Shown: positions 1-8,767 of the stretch, in pieces
How positions within the stretch are numbered: position 1 is the stretch's first letter
Layout: each line of letters starts with the position of its first letter
Source of the DNA: VRUE01 sp044867645
Lineage (GTDB): Bacteria; Actinomycetota; Thermoleophilia; Solirubrobacterales; 70-9
Reading direction: 5' to 3'
Length of the DNA: 19,893 nucleotides
Assembly: GCA_044867645.1 (NCBI GenBank)
Contig: JBIOVI010000046.1
Location: 1 to 19,893 of the forward strand
Notes under the pieces: generated by a model
The model's input: the letters and a program-made list of their open reading frames with translations, nothing else
Database searches by the model: none
What the model was told of the DNA's origin: nothing
Made by a program: the position numbers and the translations under genes

Positions 1-24
1 TTAGGCACCCATATGGACGCCTAA
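1..24 (-). terminator. Hairpin downstream of the YbdK-type ligase gene, possible terminator
   Basis: Read on the minus strand, the arms TTAGGCGTCC and GGGTGCCTAA flank an ATAT loop. They form a 10-bp stem that includes two G-U wobbles. On the plus strand those two positions become A-C mismatches, so only RNA from the minus strand folds fully. That fits a transcription terminator 14 bases past the stop codon of the last gene in the run. The window ends here, so a following U-tract cannot be checked. Confidence 0.45.
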
Positions 25-37
25 GTCCCGGCACGTC

Positions 38-1195
38 TCAGGCGGTCTGCTTGGCGGCGGTGTAGGTGCGGTGCGTCTCCTGCACCGCGTCGCGGTATAT
101 GTCCTCGATCGCTGCCCCCGCCTCGAATGCCCGGCGTGCCCGCTGGGCCCCGTTGCGCTCCGGCAGCGCGACCTCGATCCCGAGCTGCTCTCGCGCCGGG
201 GCGGTCCACTCGAGCAGTCCCTCCAGCACCGCACGCGCCTCGACCTCCACCCCACGCCGAAAATCGATCAACTTGCCACTCATCCCGTAGCGAATCGCCC
301 GCCAAAGGTTCTCCTCGATCTCACGATCGTGCAGCGGTGAGCCAGCGCCGTCGTAACTGCGCTCGTCGTAGTCGAGCGCGGTCTGGGCGATGCAGGCGGC
401 CATCAGCCCGGCCAGCGCGAAGGACTCCTCGCCACGGGTCTGGGCATCGCAGATCCGCACCTCGACCGTGCCGAACCGGTGATGGGGACGGACGCTCCAC
501 CAGAGCTGGGTCGACTCGACCACGGTCCCGGTTCGCTCCAGCATGCCGACGAACTCGGCATAGCTCTCCCAGTCGACAAAAGGACTGGGCACGCCGCAGC
601 GCGGGAAGGTGCGGGTGAATATCTCGGTGCGGACGGTGTGCAGGCCAGTGTCGTGGCGGTCGAGGAAGGGTGAGTTTGCGGACGCCGCCAGCAGCAGCGG
701 CAGCAACTCGCGCATCCAGTCGCAAACCGCGATCGCGCGGTCTGCGCCGCGTACACCCATGTGGACGTGCAGGCTCCAGGTGTTATTGCGCTGCGCGACC
801 CAGCCCAGTTCCTGCCGCAACCGGTTGTAATGGGGCGTGTCGATGATCCGCTGGTCGAGGTAGTCGGCCCAAGGGTGCGTACCCATCGCCGCCAGCCCCA
901 ATCCCATCCCATCGGCCAGCTCGAAGAGCCGGTCCCGCCGCTCACGCTGGGCGGCCATCGCGTCGGCGAAGCTCTCACAGCGACCGGAGCGAATCTCGAT
1001 CTCCGAAGCGATCAGCTCACCGGCCGCGGACTCGGCCAGCACGACGTCCTTCTGGCAGGCGTTGTAGAGATCCTCGAAGCGGTGCTCCAGCTCCAGCGTG
1101 GCCGGATCGACGATCGCAAACTCCTCCTCCAAGCCGATCGTGAAATCGGTGGAGGACTCGAATCTCTCCCGAGCGAGGTCGAGGTCCAGGGACAA
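38..1195 (-). CDS. YbdK-type carboxylate-amine ligase (glutamate-cysteine ligase GCS2 family)
   Basis: This 385-residue protein has the usual length for the YbdK/GCS2 branch of ATP-dependent carboxylate-amine ligases, whose tested members slowly join glutamate and cysteine. Visible landmarks are the N-terminal GLEEEF motif (residues 21-26), SEIEIRSG around residue 65, HPWADY near 107, the WSLHVHMG core near 141-148 and a FGTVEVRICDAQT stretch near 240. The start is TTG, preceded by AGAAGGA at good ribosome-binding distance and only 14 bases after the rex stop, so the gene is probably last in the rex-containing operon. The neighbouring glutaredoxin-like and rex genes suggest a thiol or redox role (inference). 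The true substrate of such actinobacterial proteins is often unknown, so the call is to family and not to GshA. Confidence 0.9.
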   Translation of the reverse strand: MSLDLDLARERFESSTDFTIGLEEEFAIVDPATLELEHRFEDLYNACQKDVVLAESAAGELIASEIEIRSGRCESFADAMAAQRERRDRLFELADGMGLGLAAMGTHPWADYLDQRIIDTPHYNRLRQELGWVAQRNNTWSLHVHMGVRGADRAIAVCDWMRELLPLLLAASANSPFLDRHDTGLHTVRTEIFTRTFPRCGVPSPFVDWESYAEFVGMLERTGTVVESTQLWWSVRPHHRFGTVEVRICDAQTRGEESFALAGLMAACIAQTALDYDERSYDGAGSPLHDREIEENLWRAIRYGMSGKLIDFRRGVEVEARAVLEGLLEWTAPAREQLGIEVALPERNGAQRARRAFEAGAAIEDIYRDAVQETHRTYTAAKQTA

Positions 1196-1209
1196 GGGTG
1201 CAGTCCTTC

Positions 1210-1881
1210 TCAGGTCAGGTAGAAGTAGAGCGCGTAGAGGAGGTCGACGGCGGGACTGGAGGTGTGGACGGTCACCTCCGGCGGCACCTGGAGCAGCTGC
1301 TCGGAGTAGTTGAAGATGATCTTCACCCCGGCCTCGACCAGGCGATCGGCGACGGCCTGGGCCGAAGCGGCCGGGACGGCAAGCACGCCGACCACTATCT
1401 CCTGCTCGGAGACAACCGCCTCGAGCTCGCCGAAGTCGCGCACCCGCAGGTTGCCGACCTCGCTTCCGACGACCTCCGGGTCGATGTCGAACATGGCGAC
1501 GACCTGAAATCCGTGGTCGGCGAAGATGTCGGAGCTGGCGATCGCCTGTCCGAGGTTGCCGGCACCGAAGAGGGCGATGTTGTGCTGACCCGAAGTCCGG
1601 AGGATCTTGCGGATCTCCGCCACCAACGAGTCGACGTTGTAGCCGACCCCCCGCTTGCCGAACTTGCCGAAGCCGGAGAGGTCGCGGCGGATCTGGGTCG
1701 GGTTGATGTGGGTGTAGTCGGAGAGTTCTTGCGAGGAGATCGTCTCCCGTCCCATCTTGCGAGCCTGGGTCAGGACCTGCAAATAGCGGGAGAGACGCGC
1801 GGCGACCCCCAGCGAAAGTCGGTCGCCGTCGGCGATCAGCCCCCCGTGCACATCAAGCTCCTCGACTGCCTGCTCGATCAT
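1210..1881 (-). CDS. rex: Redox-sensing transcriptional repressor Rex
   Basis: Rex is a homodimeric repressor that senses the NADH/NAD+ ratio and controls respiratory and fermentative genes. The 223-residue product has the N-terminal winged helix (about residues 30-80, with the conserved INPTQIRRDLSGFGKFGKRG block). It is followed by a Rossmann fold with the dinucleotide-binding GAGNLG at 106-111, an acidic end to the next strand (MFDID near 130), and the C-terminal swapped helix ending LLYALYFYL. The ATG at 1881 lies inside the end of the glutaredoxin-like gene, a 29-base overlap that implies translational coupling. The N-terminus is about 25 residues longer than the minimal Rex core. I saw no clear TTGTGA-N6-TCACAA operator in the window, so any self-regulation is not evident. 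Confidence 0.96.
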   Translation of the reverse strand: MIEQAVEELDVHGGLIADGDRLSLGVAARLSRYLQVLTQARKMGRETISSQELSDYTHINPTQIRRDLSGFGKFGKRGVGYNVDSLVAEIRKILRTSGQHNIALFGAGNLGQAIASSDIFADHGFQVVAMFDIDPEVVGSEVGNLRVRDFGELEAVVSEQEIVVGVLAVPAASAQAVADRLVEAGVKIIFNYSEQLLQVPPEVTVHTSSPAVDLLYALYFYLT

Positions 1882-2145
1882 CGTCGGTCCCCACAGTATC
1901 GAGCTGAGCCCGAACGGCGGCTCGGTCCAGGATCAGCTCGGAGACGATCACTCCGTTCACCTCGAGCACCGGGATGCGCTCGAGCATGCGTCGCAGCAGC
2001 GTCTCGTCGCTCTCGATGTCGACCTCGTGCAGCTCGAAGCGGTAGCCCTCCGCGTGCAGGGCAACGAGCTCTCGCATCGCCTCTTCACAGAGGTGGCAGC
2101 CGGGGCGCGAGTAGAGCACCAGCGTCGTGCCCGGCCCCTCTCCGC

Positions 2146-2149
<4 letters not shown>
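1853..2149 (-). CDS. Glutaredoxin-like small thioredoxin-fold protein (DUF836 type)
   Basis: This 98-residue protein has one thioredoxin-like fold. It opens with the strand TTLVLYSRPGC and carries a CHLC dithiol motif followed by EEAMREL. The middle has a conserved cis-proline region (RIPVLEVNG), then a short C-terminal helix. The CHLCEEA signature is typical of the DUF836 glutaredoxin family. I chose the ATG at 2149 because it overlaps the tsaD stop as ATGA. An upstream ATG at 2218 is open but would place 23 unconserved residues inside tsaD. Its 3' end overlaps the rex start. It likely acts as a cytoplasmic dithiol-disulfide oxidoreductase; substrate and reductant are unknown. Confidence 0.87.
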
Positions 2150-3156
<1,007 letters not shown>

Positions 3157-3162
3157 AGCCGC

Positions 3163-3633
3163 TCAGTCCAGCCACATGATCAGGGCATCCTCGCCGTTGT
3201 CCTGGTAATAGCGAGGGCGCACCCCGGCAGAGCGGAATCCGAGCCGCTCGTACATCGCGATCGCATCTCTGTTGGAGACCCGCACCTCCAGCGTGAAGGG
3301 AAGCTCGTCGCCGGCCTCCGAGATCAGTTGCGAGATCAGGCGGGTGGCAACCCCCTGCCGGCGCCGCTCTGGAATCACGGCGACGTTCATCAGGTGCCAG
3401 ACCCGGTCGTAGCGTGAGCAGACGAGATAGCCGAGGAGGTCATCGTCCTCGGTCGCGACTAGGCAGATCCCCGACGGCTTGGAGAGCTCCAGCACGAACA
3501 TCGCCAGCGACCAGGGCGCAGGAAAGGAGCGCCGCTCGATCGAGATCACCGAAGGCAGGTCGCTGTAAGCAAGGCGCCGCACCGGCGGCTCGCCGCTCAC
3601 CTCACTGCGCTTCTGGGAGAGAGTCTCGCTCAC
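3163..3633 (-). CDS. rimI: Ribosomal-protein-alanine N-acetyltransferase RimI (GNAT family)
   Basis: RimI is a GNAT enzyme that acetylates the N-terminus of ribosomal protein bS18 and some other proteins. The 156-residue product shows the acetyl-CoA pyrophosphate-binding loop RRRQGVA (residues 90-96) after LMNVAVIPE. It also has the family-typical LEVRVSNRDAIAMYERLGF block (about 115-133), which carries the catalytic glutamate and tyrosine, and the C-terminal RPRYYQDNGEDALIMW. The start overlaps the tsaB 3' end by 32 bases, and the stop is six bases before tsaD. The first 17 residues are poorly conserved, so an internal start cannot be excluded. Confidence 0.95.
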   Translation of the reverse strand: MSETLSQKRSEVSGEPPVRRLAYSDLPSVISIERRSFPAPWSLAMFVLELSKPSGICLVATEDDDLLGYLVCSRYDRVWHLMNVAVIPERRRQGVATRLISQLISEAGDELPFTLEVRVSNRDAIAMYERLGFRSAGVRPRYYQDNGEDALIMWLD

Positions 3634-4309
3634 GCCACCGTTCCGCGTCGGGGGGCCTCAGATAGATCGGTGCGACGGAACCGGATTCATCCTCGCCCGG
3701 CCCGGCCACCGCAAGAGCACAGATGTGCCGCGCGGCGATTCGGTTCACGGGGTCGGCGTCATCCGGAATCTCGACACTCCGACTCGCCAGCTGCTGGCGA
3801 AATCGTACCGCGCCCGATCCGCCGGCCAGTGCGGGTTCCGGCAACCCGGTGGCTCGCTCGGCCAGCTCCTCGGGGGAACAGAGAATCGGCCCCCAGAGCC
3901 GCTCGCCGGCGGCCGAGTCGAGCGCCGCGACGACCTCGCCGCGCCGCGCATCGAGAATCGCGAGGCGGGAACGGGGGCCGGCGACCTCGCCCAGCGCCCG
4001 GCCGAGCGCGTCGAGCGTGCCGACCCCACTCACCGGCAGGCCGCGGCTCAGCCCGAGCGCCCGCGCGGTCGCGATGCCAACCCGCAGGCCGGTGAAGGAA
4101 CCGGGCCCGATCCCGACCGCGAGCCGCTCCACCGCCTCCCAGCCCCCTGCCGCCGCCGCCGCCCGCTCGACCTCCTCCAGCAGCGCCGTCGTGTGCAGCG
4201 GCCCCCCCTTCTCGGAGAGTCCGAGCAACGCTTCGTAGACAACCTCGCCGTCGCGCATCGCACAGGCGGCGGTGTCGTCGGTCGCGGTATCGAAGCCGAC
4301 GGTTACCAG
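3602..4309 (-). CDS. tsaB: tRNA t6A synthesis protein TsaB, apparent CTG start
   Basis: TsaB is the inactive TsaD paralogue that dimerises with TsaD in the t6A complex. The core GIGPGSFTGLRVGIATARAL is a clear family signature. The first ATG in frame (4258) would remove the opening beta strand. Reading upstream in the same frame gives VTVGFDTATDDTAACA, matching the conserved TsaB start (a hydrophobic strand, then DTAT, then a short hairpin). No ATG, GTG or TTG is available there. The only plausible codon is CTG at 4307-4309, giving 235 residues, normal for the family. It lies 7 bases after the stop of the secreted-protein gene, so reinitiation or coupling is likely (inference). A GGGA sequence lies about 11 bases upstream. 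Confidence 0.93.
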   Translation of the reverse strand: MVTVGFDTATDDTAACAMRDGEVVYEALLGLSEKGGPLHTTALLEEVERAAAAAGGWEAVERLAVGIGPGSFTGLRVGIATARALGLSRGLPVSGVGTLDALGRALGEVAGPRSRLAILDARRGEVVAALDSAAGERLWGPILCSPEELAERATGLPEPALAGGSGAVRFRQQLASRSVEIPDDADPVNRIAARHICALAVAGPGEDESGSVAPIYLRPPDAERWRERDSLPEAQ

Positions 4310-4316
4310 TGTCCGG

Positions 4317-4691
4317 CTATCCCGGAACGGTGAAGACGAAGGAGCCGACCCGTTTCCCTTCCACGAACCAGCTCACCCGGTGTTTGCCGGGGATGTTCGA
4401 CGTAATCTTGTTGACGTAGAGCGTGCCGCGGACCGCCTCCTGTTTCGGAGCGCAGAGATTTTTTTTGGTGGGGAATTTGACGCACACCGTGTAGAAGACG
4501 TCGGCGTTATTGCTGCGGAAGAAAGCGCCCTTCTTGCGTTTCTTCTGACAGACGTGTGCCGGTTTCGCATTCTGGGAAAGACCGCAGGCGACGTAGTGCT
4601 TGTAGGCAGCGGCCTCCGCGGATGCGGGACTTGCGCTGACCAACAGCGCTATCCCCAATCCAACCGCCGTCAGCGTCTTCGGTCCCTTCAT
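4317..4691 (-). CDS. Small secreted protein of unknown function with four cysteines
   Basis: The 124-residue product starts with a clear signal peptide: MKGPK, then a hydrophobic core (LTAVGLGIALLVSA), with a likely AXA cleavage at SPASA, about residue 25. The mature part is about 98 residues, lysine-rich, with four cysteines (ACG, HVCQ, TVCV, NLCAP). They could form two disulfides. Its C-terminal half alternates in a beta-strand pattern (GTLYVNKI, HRVSWFVEGKRVGSFVFTV), like a small beta-sandwich. I recognise no named family. It interrupts the usual tsaE-tsaB adjacency and has its own strong AAGGAGGA ribosome binding site. Codon choice is looser than in its neighbours (AAA, AAT, TTG, ATA). 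An A8 run lies in the coding strand at 4459-4466. Confidence 0.83.
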   Translation of the reverse strand: MKGPKTLTAVGLGIALLVSASPASAEAAAYKHYVACGLSQNAKPAHVCQKKRKKGAFFRSNNADVFYTVCVKFPTKKNLCAPKQEAVRGTLYVNKITSNIPGKHRVSWFVEGKRVGSFVFTVPG

Positions 4692-4699
4692 TCGGCGCG

Positions 4700-4733
4700 T
4701 CCTCCTTCGGTTTGCATTAGGCGGGCGATGCTA
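4700..4733 (-). promoter_or_regulatory. Ribosome binding site and possible -10 box of the secreted-protein gene
   Basis: Positions 4700-4707 read AAGGAGGA on the minus strand, 8 bases before the ATG, one of the few full Shine-Dalgarno sequences in this window. About 20 bases further upstream, TAGCAT (4728-4733) fits a TANNNT -10 box. The -35 region (a TTTCGA 17 bases before it) is weak, so the promoter itself is tentative while the ribosome binding site is firm. Confidence 0.5.
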
Positions 4734-4748
4734 CAGGGCAGTATCGCC
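4724..4748. repeat. 25-bp imperfect inverted repeat between tsaE and the secreted-protein gene
   Basis: The arms GGCGATGCT (4724-4732) and AGTATCGCC (4740-4748) pair at 8 of 9 positions. One more pair forms inside before a 3-base loop. It lies 13 bases past the tsaE stop and covers the possible -10 box of the next gene. It could be a terminator hairpin without a U-tract, or an operator for the secreted-protein gene. Confidence 0.5.
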
Positions 4749-4761
4749 ATTCGAAACACGC

Positions 4762-5205
4762 CTATTGGAGGGGCGATGCGGCTGGAAGCTCGATTTTCCG
4801 CTTGTCGGCGCCGGTGTGTTCCAGCCGAACCTCCAGGACCTCCCGCCCGGCCAGCTGGGGACGGGCCAGCGCCGGCCACTCGACGAACCCGATCGAGCCG
4901 GCGTCGAGGTAGTCGTCGAGCAGCGCCGAATCCTCGTCCTCGAGGCCGCCGAGCCGGTAGAGGTCCAGGTGGGAGATGGGGAGCCGACCGCGGTAGCGCT
5001 GGCCGATCGTGAAGGTCGGCGAGGTAACCGGCCCAACGACGCCCAGCGCCCGGCAGGCGCCCCGGATCAGGGTCGTCTTCCCCGCGCCGAGATCGCCACT
5101 CACGATGACGACCACACCCGGGGCGAGGCATTTGGCGAGGCGCGCTCCCACCGCTTCGGTCTCCGCGGCGGAGCGGCTCTCGATTGTCTCCGTCGTACTG
5201 CTCAA
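4762..5205 (-). CDS. tsaE: tRNA t6A complex ATPase TsaE
   Basis: TsaE is the P-loop ATPase that drives turnover of the TsaB-TsaD t6A complex. The 147-residue product has the Walker A motif GDLGAGKT (37-44), the switch-like SPTFTI (62-67), HLDLYRL (79-85) and the conserved FVEWP (107-111), all diagnostic. Translation starts at TTG, which overlaps the stop of the preceding glycosylase gene as TTGA, so the two are coupled. An inverted repeat lies 13 bases past its stop and may separate it from tsaB, rimI and tsaD downstream. Confidence 0.97.
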   Translation of the reverse strand: MSSTTETIESRSAAETEAVGARLAKCLAPGVVVIVSGDLGAGKTTLIRGACRALGVVGPVTSPTFTIGQRYRGRLPISHLDLYRLGGLEDEDSALLDDYLDAGSIGFVEWPALARPQLAGREVLEVRLEHTGADKRKIELPAASPLQ

Positions 5206-5882
5206 CCGAACAGGTCCAGCTGGTCGGCCGGAGGCTGCGGCGGGCCCGGACCCGGTCCCTCCTCGATCTCCTCCTCCAGCTCGGGAGTGCCCGGAGGCGG
5301 GCCGGCGAGCAGCTGGGGCAGCAGCTCGAAGTCGGCGCGCAAAGTCTCCTTCACCGCGGGGGTTCGCAGTGCCGCCGCCGGGTGGAAGAGCGGCAGCAGG
5401 AAGACCGTGCGGCCGCCCAGCTCATGCACCTGGGGGGTTCCACGGACCCTGGTGATTCCGGTCGGGTTTCCGCTCAGCAGCTTGGTCGCGAAGTTGCCGA
5501 GCGTGCAGACGATCGTCGGCTCGATCAACCGCACCTGCTCGAACAGGTAGGGCCGGCAGGCCTCGATCTCCAGCGGCTGGGGGTCCCGGTTGCCAGGCGG
5601 CCGGCTCTTCAGCACGTTGGCGATGAAGACCGCGTCGCGGGAGAGGCCGACTTCCTCCAGCATCTGGTTGAGCAGCTGACCGGCGCGACCGACGAAGGGC
5701 AGCCCTTGGCGATCCTCTTCGGCGCCAGGTGCCTCGCCGACGAACATCACATCCGCATCCGCATCGCCCGCGCCGAACACCGCCTTGCCGCGGGTCTCAT
5801 GCAGGGGACACTTCGTACACGCCTGCACCTCTTTGTAGAGGTCGACCAGCTTGGCGCGGCGCTCCTCGGTGCTGAGGCTCAT
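5202..5882 (-). CDS. Uracil-DNA glycosylase, family 4 (iron-sulfur type)
   Basis: This enzyme removes uracil from DNA to start base excision repair. The 226-residue product has motif A GEAPGAEED (49-57), used for catalysis and binding in family 4. Motif B is at HPAA (167-170). Four cysteines (C22, C25, C109, C126) have the CxxC-C-C pattern that binds the 4Fe-4S cluster. The core ends near residue 195. A proline- and glutamate-rich tail follows, ending DQLDLFG. That ending resembles a QLDLF-type sliding-clamp-binding motif, which would tether the enzyme to the replication clamp (inference). The ATG is 12 bases after the panB stop. Confidence 0.95.
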   Translation of the reverse strand: MSLSTEERRAKLVDLYKEVQACTKCPLHETRGKAVFGAGDADADVMFVGEAPGAEEDRQGLPFVGRAGQLLNQMLEEVGLSRDAVFIANVLKSRPPGNRDPQPLEIEACRPYLFEQVRLIEPTIVCTLGNFATKLLSGNPTGITRVRGTPQVHELGGRTVFLLPLFHPAAALRTPAVKETLRADFELLPQLLAGPPPGTPELEEEIEEGPGPGPPQPPADQLDLFG

Positions 5883-5894
5883 CGCCGCTGGATG

Positions 5895-6797
5895 CTAAGG
5901 CAGTGGCTCCCAGTCCCAAGCCTGCTTCGAGCCGATGCCCTCCTTCTGCTCGAGGTAGCGATGGAACTCCGCCAGCTCGGCCGGTTCGACCCCGTAGACG
6001 TGGTCGGCCTCGGGGAAGCGGCGCGAGCGCACCTCCTCGGCGTAGCGACCGACGCCCTCCAGCATCGCCTCGTGGACCGCGGCATAGCGCTTGACGAATT
6101 TCGGCGAGCGACCCGTCGTGATCCCGAGCAGATCGTGAAAGACGAGCACCTGGCCTGCGGTCGACGGGCCGGCGCCGATGCCGATTGCCGGCACGTCCAG
6201 CTTGGCGACGATCGCCTCGGCGATCGCGGCCGGCACGGCCTCGAAGACGATCGCGAAGCAGCCAACCGATTGCAGCGCCAGGGCATCCTCGAGCAGCTGG
6301 ATCGCGCCCTGTGCCGTCTTTCCCTGGGTCTTGTAGCCACCCAGGGCGGTCGCCGTCTGGGGCGTCAGACCGACGTGTCCCATCACCGGGATGCCGGCGC
6401 GAACGATCGCCCGCGCCCGCTCCACCGACGTCCCCCCCGCCTCCAGCTTGACCACCTGGCAGCCGGTCTCCTTGACCAGCCGCTGGGCGCTCTGGACGGC
6501 CAGCTCGTTGCTCGCCTCGTAGCTCCCCATCGGCATGTCCCCGACCATCAAGGGAGTCTGCAATCCGCGCCGCACCGCCCGGCCCAGCATCACCATCTCC
6601 TCCATCGAGACCGACTCGGTGCCGGGATAGCCGAGCACGACCATCGCCGCCGTATCGCCGACGAGGACGAGGTCCACGCCGGCCTCCTCGGCGACCCGCG
6701 CCGAGGGGTAGTCGTAGGCGGTGACCATCACTATCGGTTCGCCCGCCTCCTTCATCTCGGCGAGGCGTGGCAGGGTGACCGGGGCTCGCTCGCTCAT
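5895..6797 (-). CDS. panB: 3-methyl-2-oxobutanoate hydroxymethyltransferase PanB
   Basis: PanB makes ketopantoate from alpha-ketoisovalerate and 5,10-methylene-THF, the first committed step to pantothenate. The 300-residue product is a TIM-barrel enzyme with the metal ligands D48 (LVGDTAAMV), D87 (VGDMPMGSY) and E119 (KLEAGG), the GHVGLTPQ loop and the catalytic glutamate in FEAVP. The C-terminus (YLEQKEGIGSKQAWDWEPLP) is about 20-30 residues longer than in many homologues. The ATG overlaps the panD stop as ATGA, so panC-panD-panB are co-translated. Confidence 0.98.
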   Translation of the reverse strand: MSERAPVTLPRLAEMKEAGEPIVMVTAYDYPSARVAEEAGVDLVLVGDTAAMVVLGYPGTESVSMEEMVMLGRAVRRGLQTPLMVGDMPMGSYEASNELAVQSAQRLVKETGCQVVKLEAGGTSVERARAIVRAGIPVMGHVGLTPQTATALGGYKTQGKTAQGAIQLLEDALALQSVGCFAIVFEAVPAAIAEAIVAKLDVPAIGIGAGPSTAGQVLVFHDLLGITTGRSPKFVKRYAAVHEAMLEGVGRYAEEVRSRRFPEADHVYGVEPAELAEFHRYLEQKEGIGSKQAWDWEPLP

Positions 6798-7188
6798 GAC
6801 AAGACCTCCCCCGAGAGCAGCACCTCCGGGTGGCTGTCGACCGCCACCGCCCGGTTGGCGTCGTCGACGTGGACGACGACCGGGGAGTAGGTCTCGAGAT
6901 CGCTCTCGTCGTAAGCACCGAAGGAGGCGACGATGATCTTGTGTCCCGGCTGGGTCAGGTGGGCGGCGGCGCCATTCACCTGCATCGTGCCCGAGCCCGG
7001 CTCGCCGTCGATCGCATAGGTGACGAAACGGGCGCCGTTGTCGATGTCCCAGACGTGAACCTGCTCGTTGGTGATCAGGTCGGCGCTCGCCATCAGCTCC
7101 GTATCGATCGTGATGCTGCCGATGTAGTCCACGTCGCAGTCGGTCACCGTCGCCCGGTGGATCTTGGACTTGAGCATCTGTCTCTGCA

Positions 7189-7189
<1 letters not shown>
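6794..7189 (-). CDS. panD: Aspartate 1-decarboxylase PanD precursor
   Basis: PanD makes beta-alanine from aspartate for pantothenate synthesis. It is made as a proenzyme that cleaves itself to give a pyruvoyl cofactor. With the ATG at 7189 the protein has 131 residues and starts MQRQMLKSKIHRATVT. This puts the cleavage pair at G24-S25 (DYIGSITID), the same position as in the E. coli enzyme. A longer frame upstream (to 7249) only adds residues inside panC. The TGATG overlap with the panC stop supports this start. Other landmarks are the ENEQV-like TNEQVHVWDI and NGAAAHL motifs. Confidence 0.98.
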
Positions 7190-8130
<941 letters not shown>

Positions 8131-8168
8131 GAGGGTCCATGCCCTGGGCGGGTCACGGCCGAAAGATC

Positions 8169-8174
8169 AGTATA
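8169..8174 (-). promoter_or_regulatory. Possible -10 box of the pan operon
   Basis: The minus strand reads TATACT here, 38 bases before the panC ATG, in the 49-base gap between panC and the acyltransferase gene. It is the only AT-rich hexamer in the gap. No good -35 element is seen at 16-18 bases, so the site is judged on the -10 alone. Confidence 0.45.
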
Positions 8175-8179
8175 GGCAC

Positions 8180-8767
8180 TCAGCGGCGGAACTCTATGGC
8201 CTTGATCACACGGGCAGGAGCACCCGCCGCGATCGAGCCGGGCGGTAGATCCGCGGTGACGACCGAATTGGCGCCGATCACGCAACGCTCCCCGATCGTC
8301 ACACCGCTGGTCACCGCGCAGTTGACACCGAACCAGCAGTTGGCCCCGATCCTGACCGGTCCTTTGCTGGTGAAGCCTTGCCAAGTGACCGGGCTTTCCG
8401 GGTCGTCGAAGCGGTGCTCACCGTCGCCGACGAAACAGCCATTGGCGAACATCGTGTGGTCACCGATCTCGATCAGCTCGTAGGCGGCAAGCATGGTGTT
8501 GCGGTTGAGAAAGCAGCCGGTTCCGATCTCGATCCGGGCGTCGGGCGCGAGCGTCAGCCAGCAGCCCGGCTCGAGCAGCGTTCCCTCGCCGATCCGCAGT
8601 CGGCCCTCATCCAGTGCCTCCAGCAGCTCGCCCTCGACCGGTTGGCGGACGTAGAAGCCGCCACGCGCGGCATGGCGGGCGAGCTGCCAGCGCCGCAGGG
8701 GGCGCCGGTTGCGCTCGTACCAGCGTCGCTTCGCCCACCACAGTCGCCACCCCACCAGGTCGCTCAC
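8180..8767 (-). CDS. Left-handed beta-helix acyltransferase (hexapeptide repeat family)
   Basis: The protein has an N-terminal basic, aromatic segment (LWWAKRRWYERNRRPLRRW), then hexapeptide repeats of a left-handed beta-helix. They include IEIGTGCFLNRN, IEIGDHTMFANGCFVGD, VRIGANCWFGVNCAVTSGVTIGERCVIGANSVVT, and the capping PPGSIAAGAPARVIK typical of acetyltransferases of the LacA/maltose O-acetyltransferase group. The acceptor, probably a sugar or cell-surface glycan, cannot be told. Start codon is uncertain: GTG at 8767 gives 195 residues (MSDLVGW), ATG at 8797 gives 205. I prefer GTG because that codon lies in an inverted repeat symmetric with the start of the divergent kinase gene. Confidence 0.86.
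   Translation of the reverse strand: MSDLVGWRLWWAKRRWYERNRRPLRRWQLARHAARGGFYVRQPVEGELLEALDEGRLRIGEGTLLEPGCWLTLAPDARIEIGTGCFLNRNTMLAAYELIEIGDHTMFANGCFVGDGEHRFDDPESPVTWQGFTSKGPVRIGANCWFGVNCAVTSGVTIGERCVIGANSVVTADLPPGSIAAGAPARVIKAIEFRR

Noticed and set aside
5184..6890. A 568-codon plus-strand open frame opposite the glycosylase gene and panB
   Set aside because: It mirrors the codon pattern of the genes on the other strand and shows no domain.
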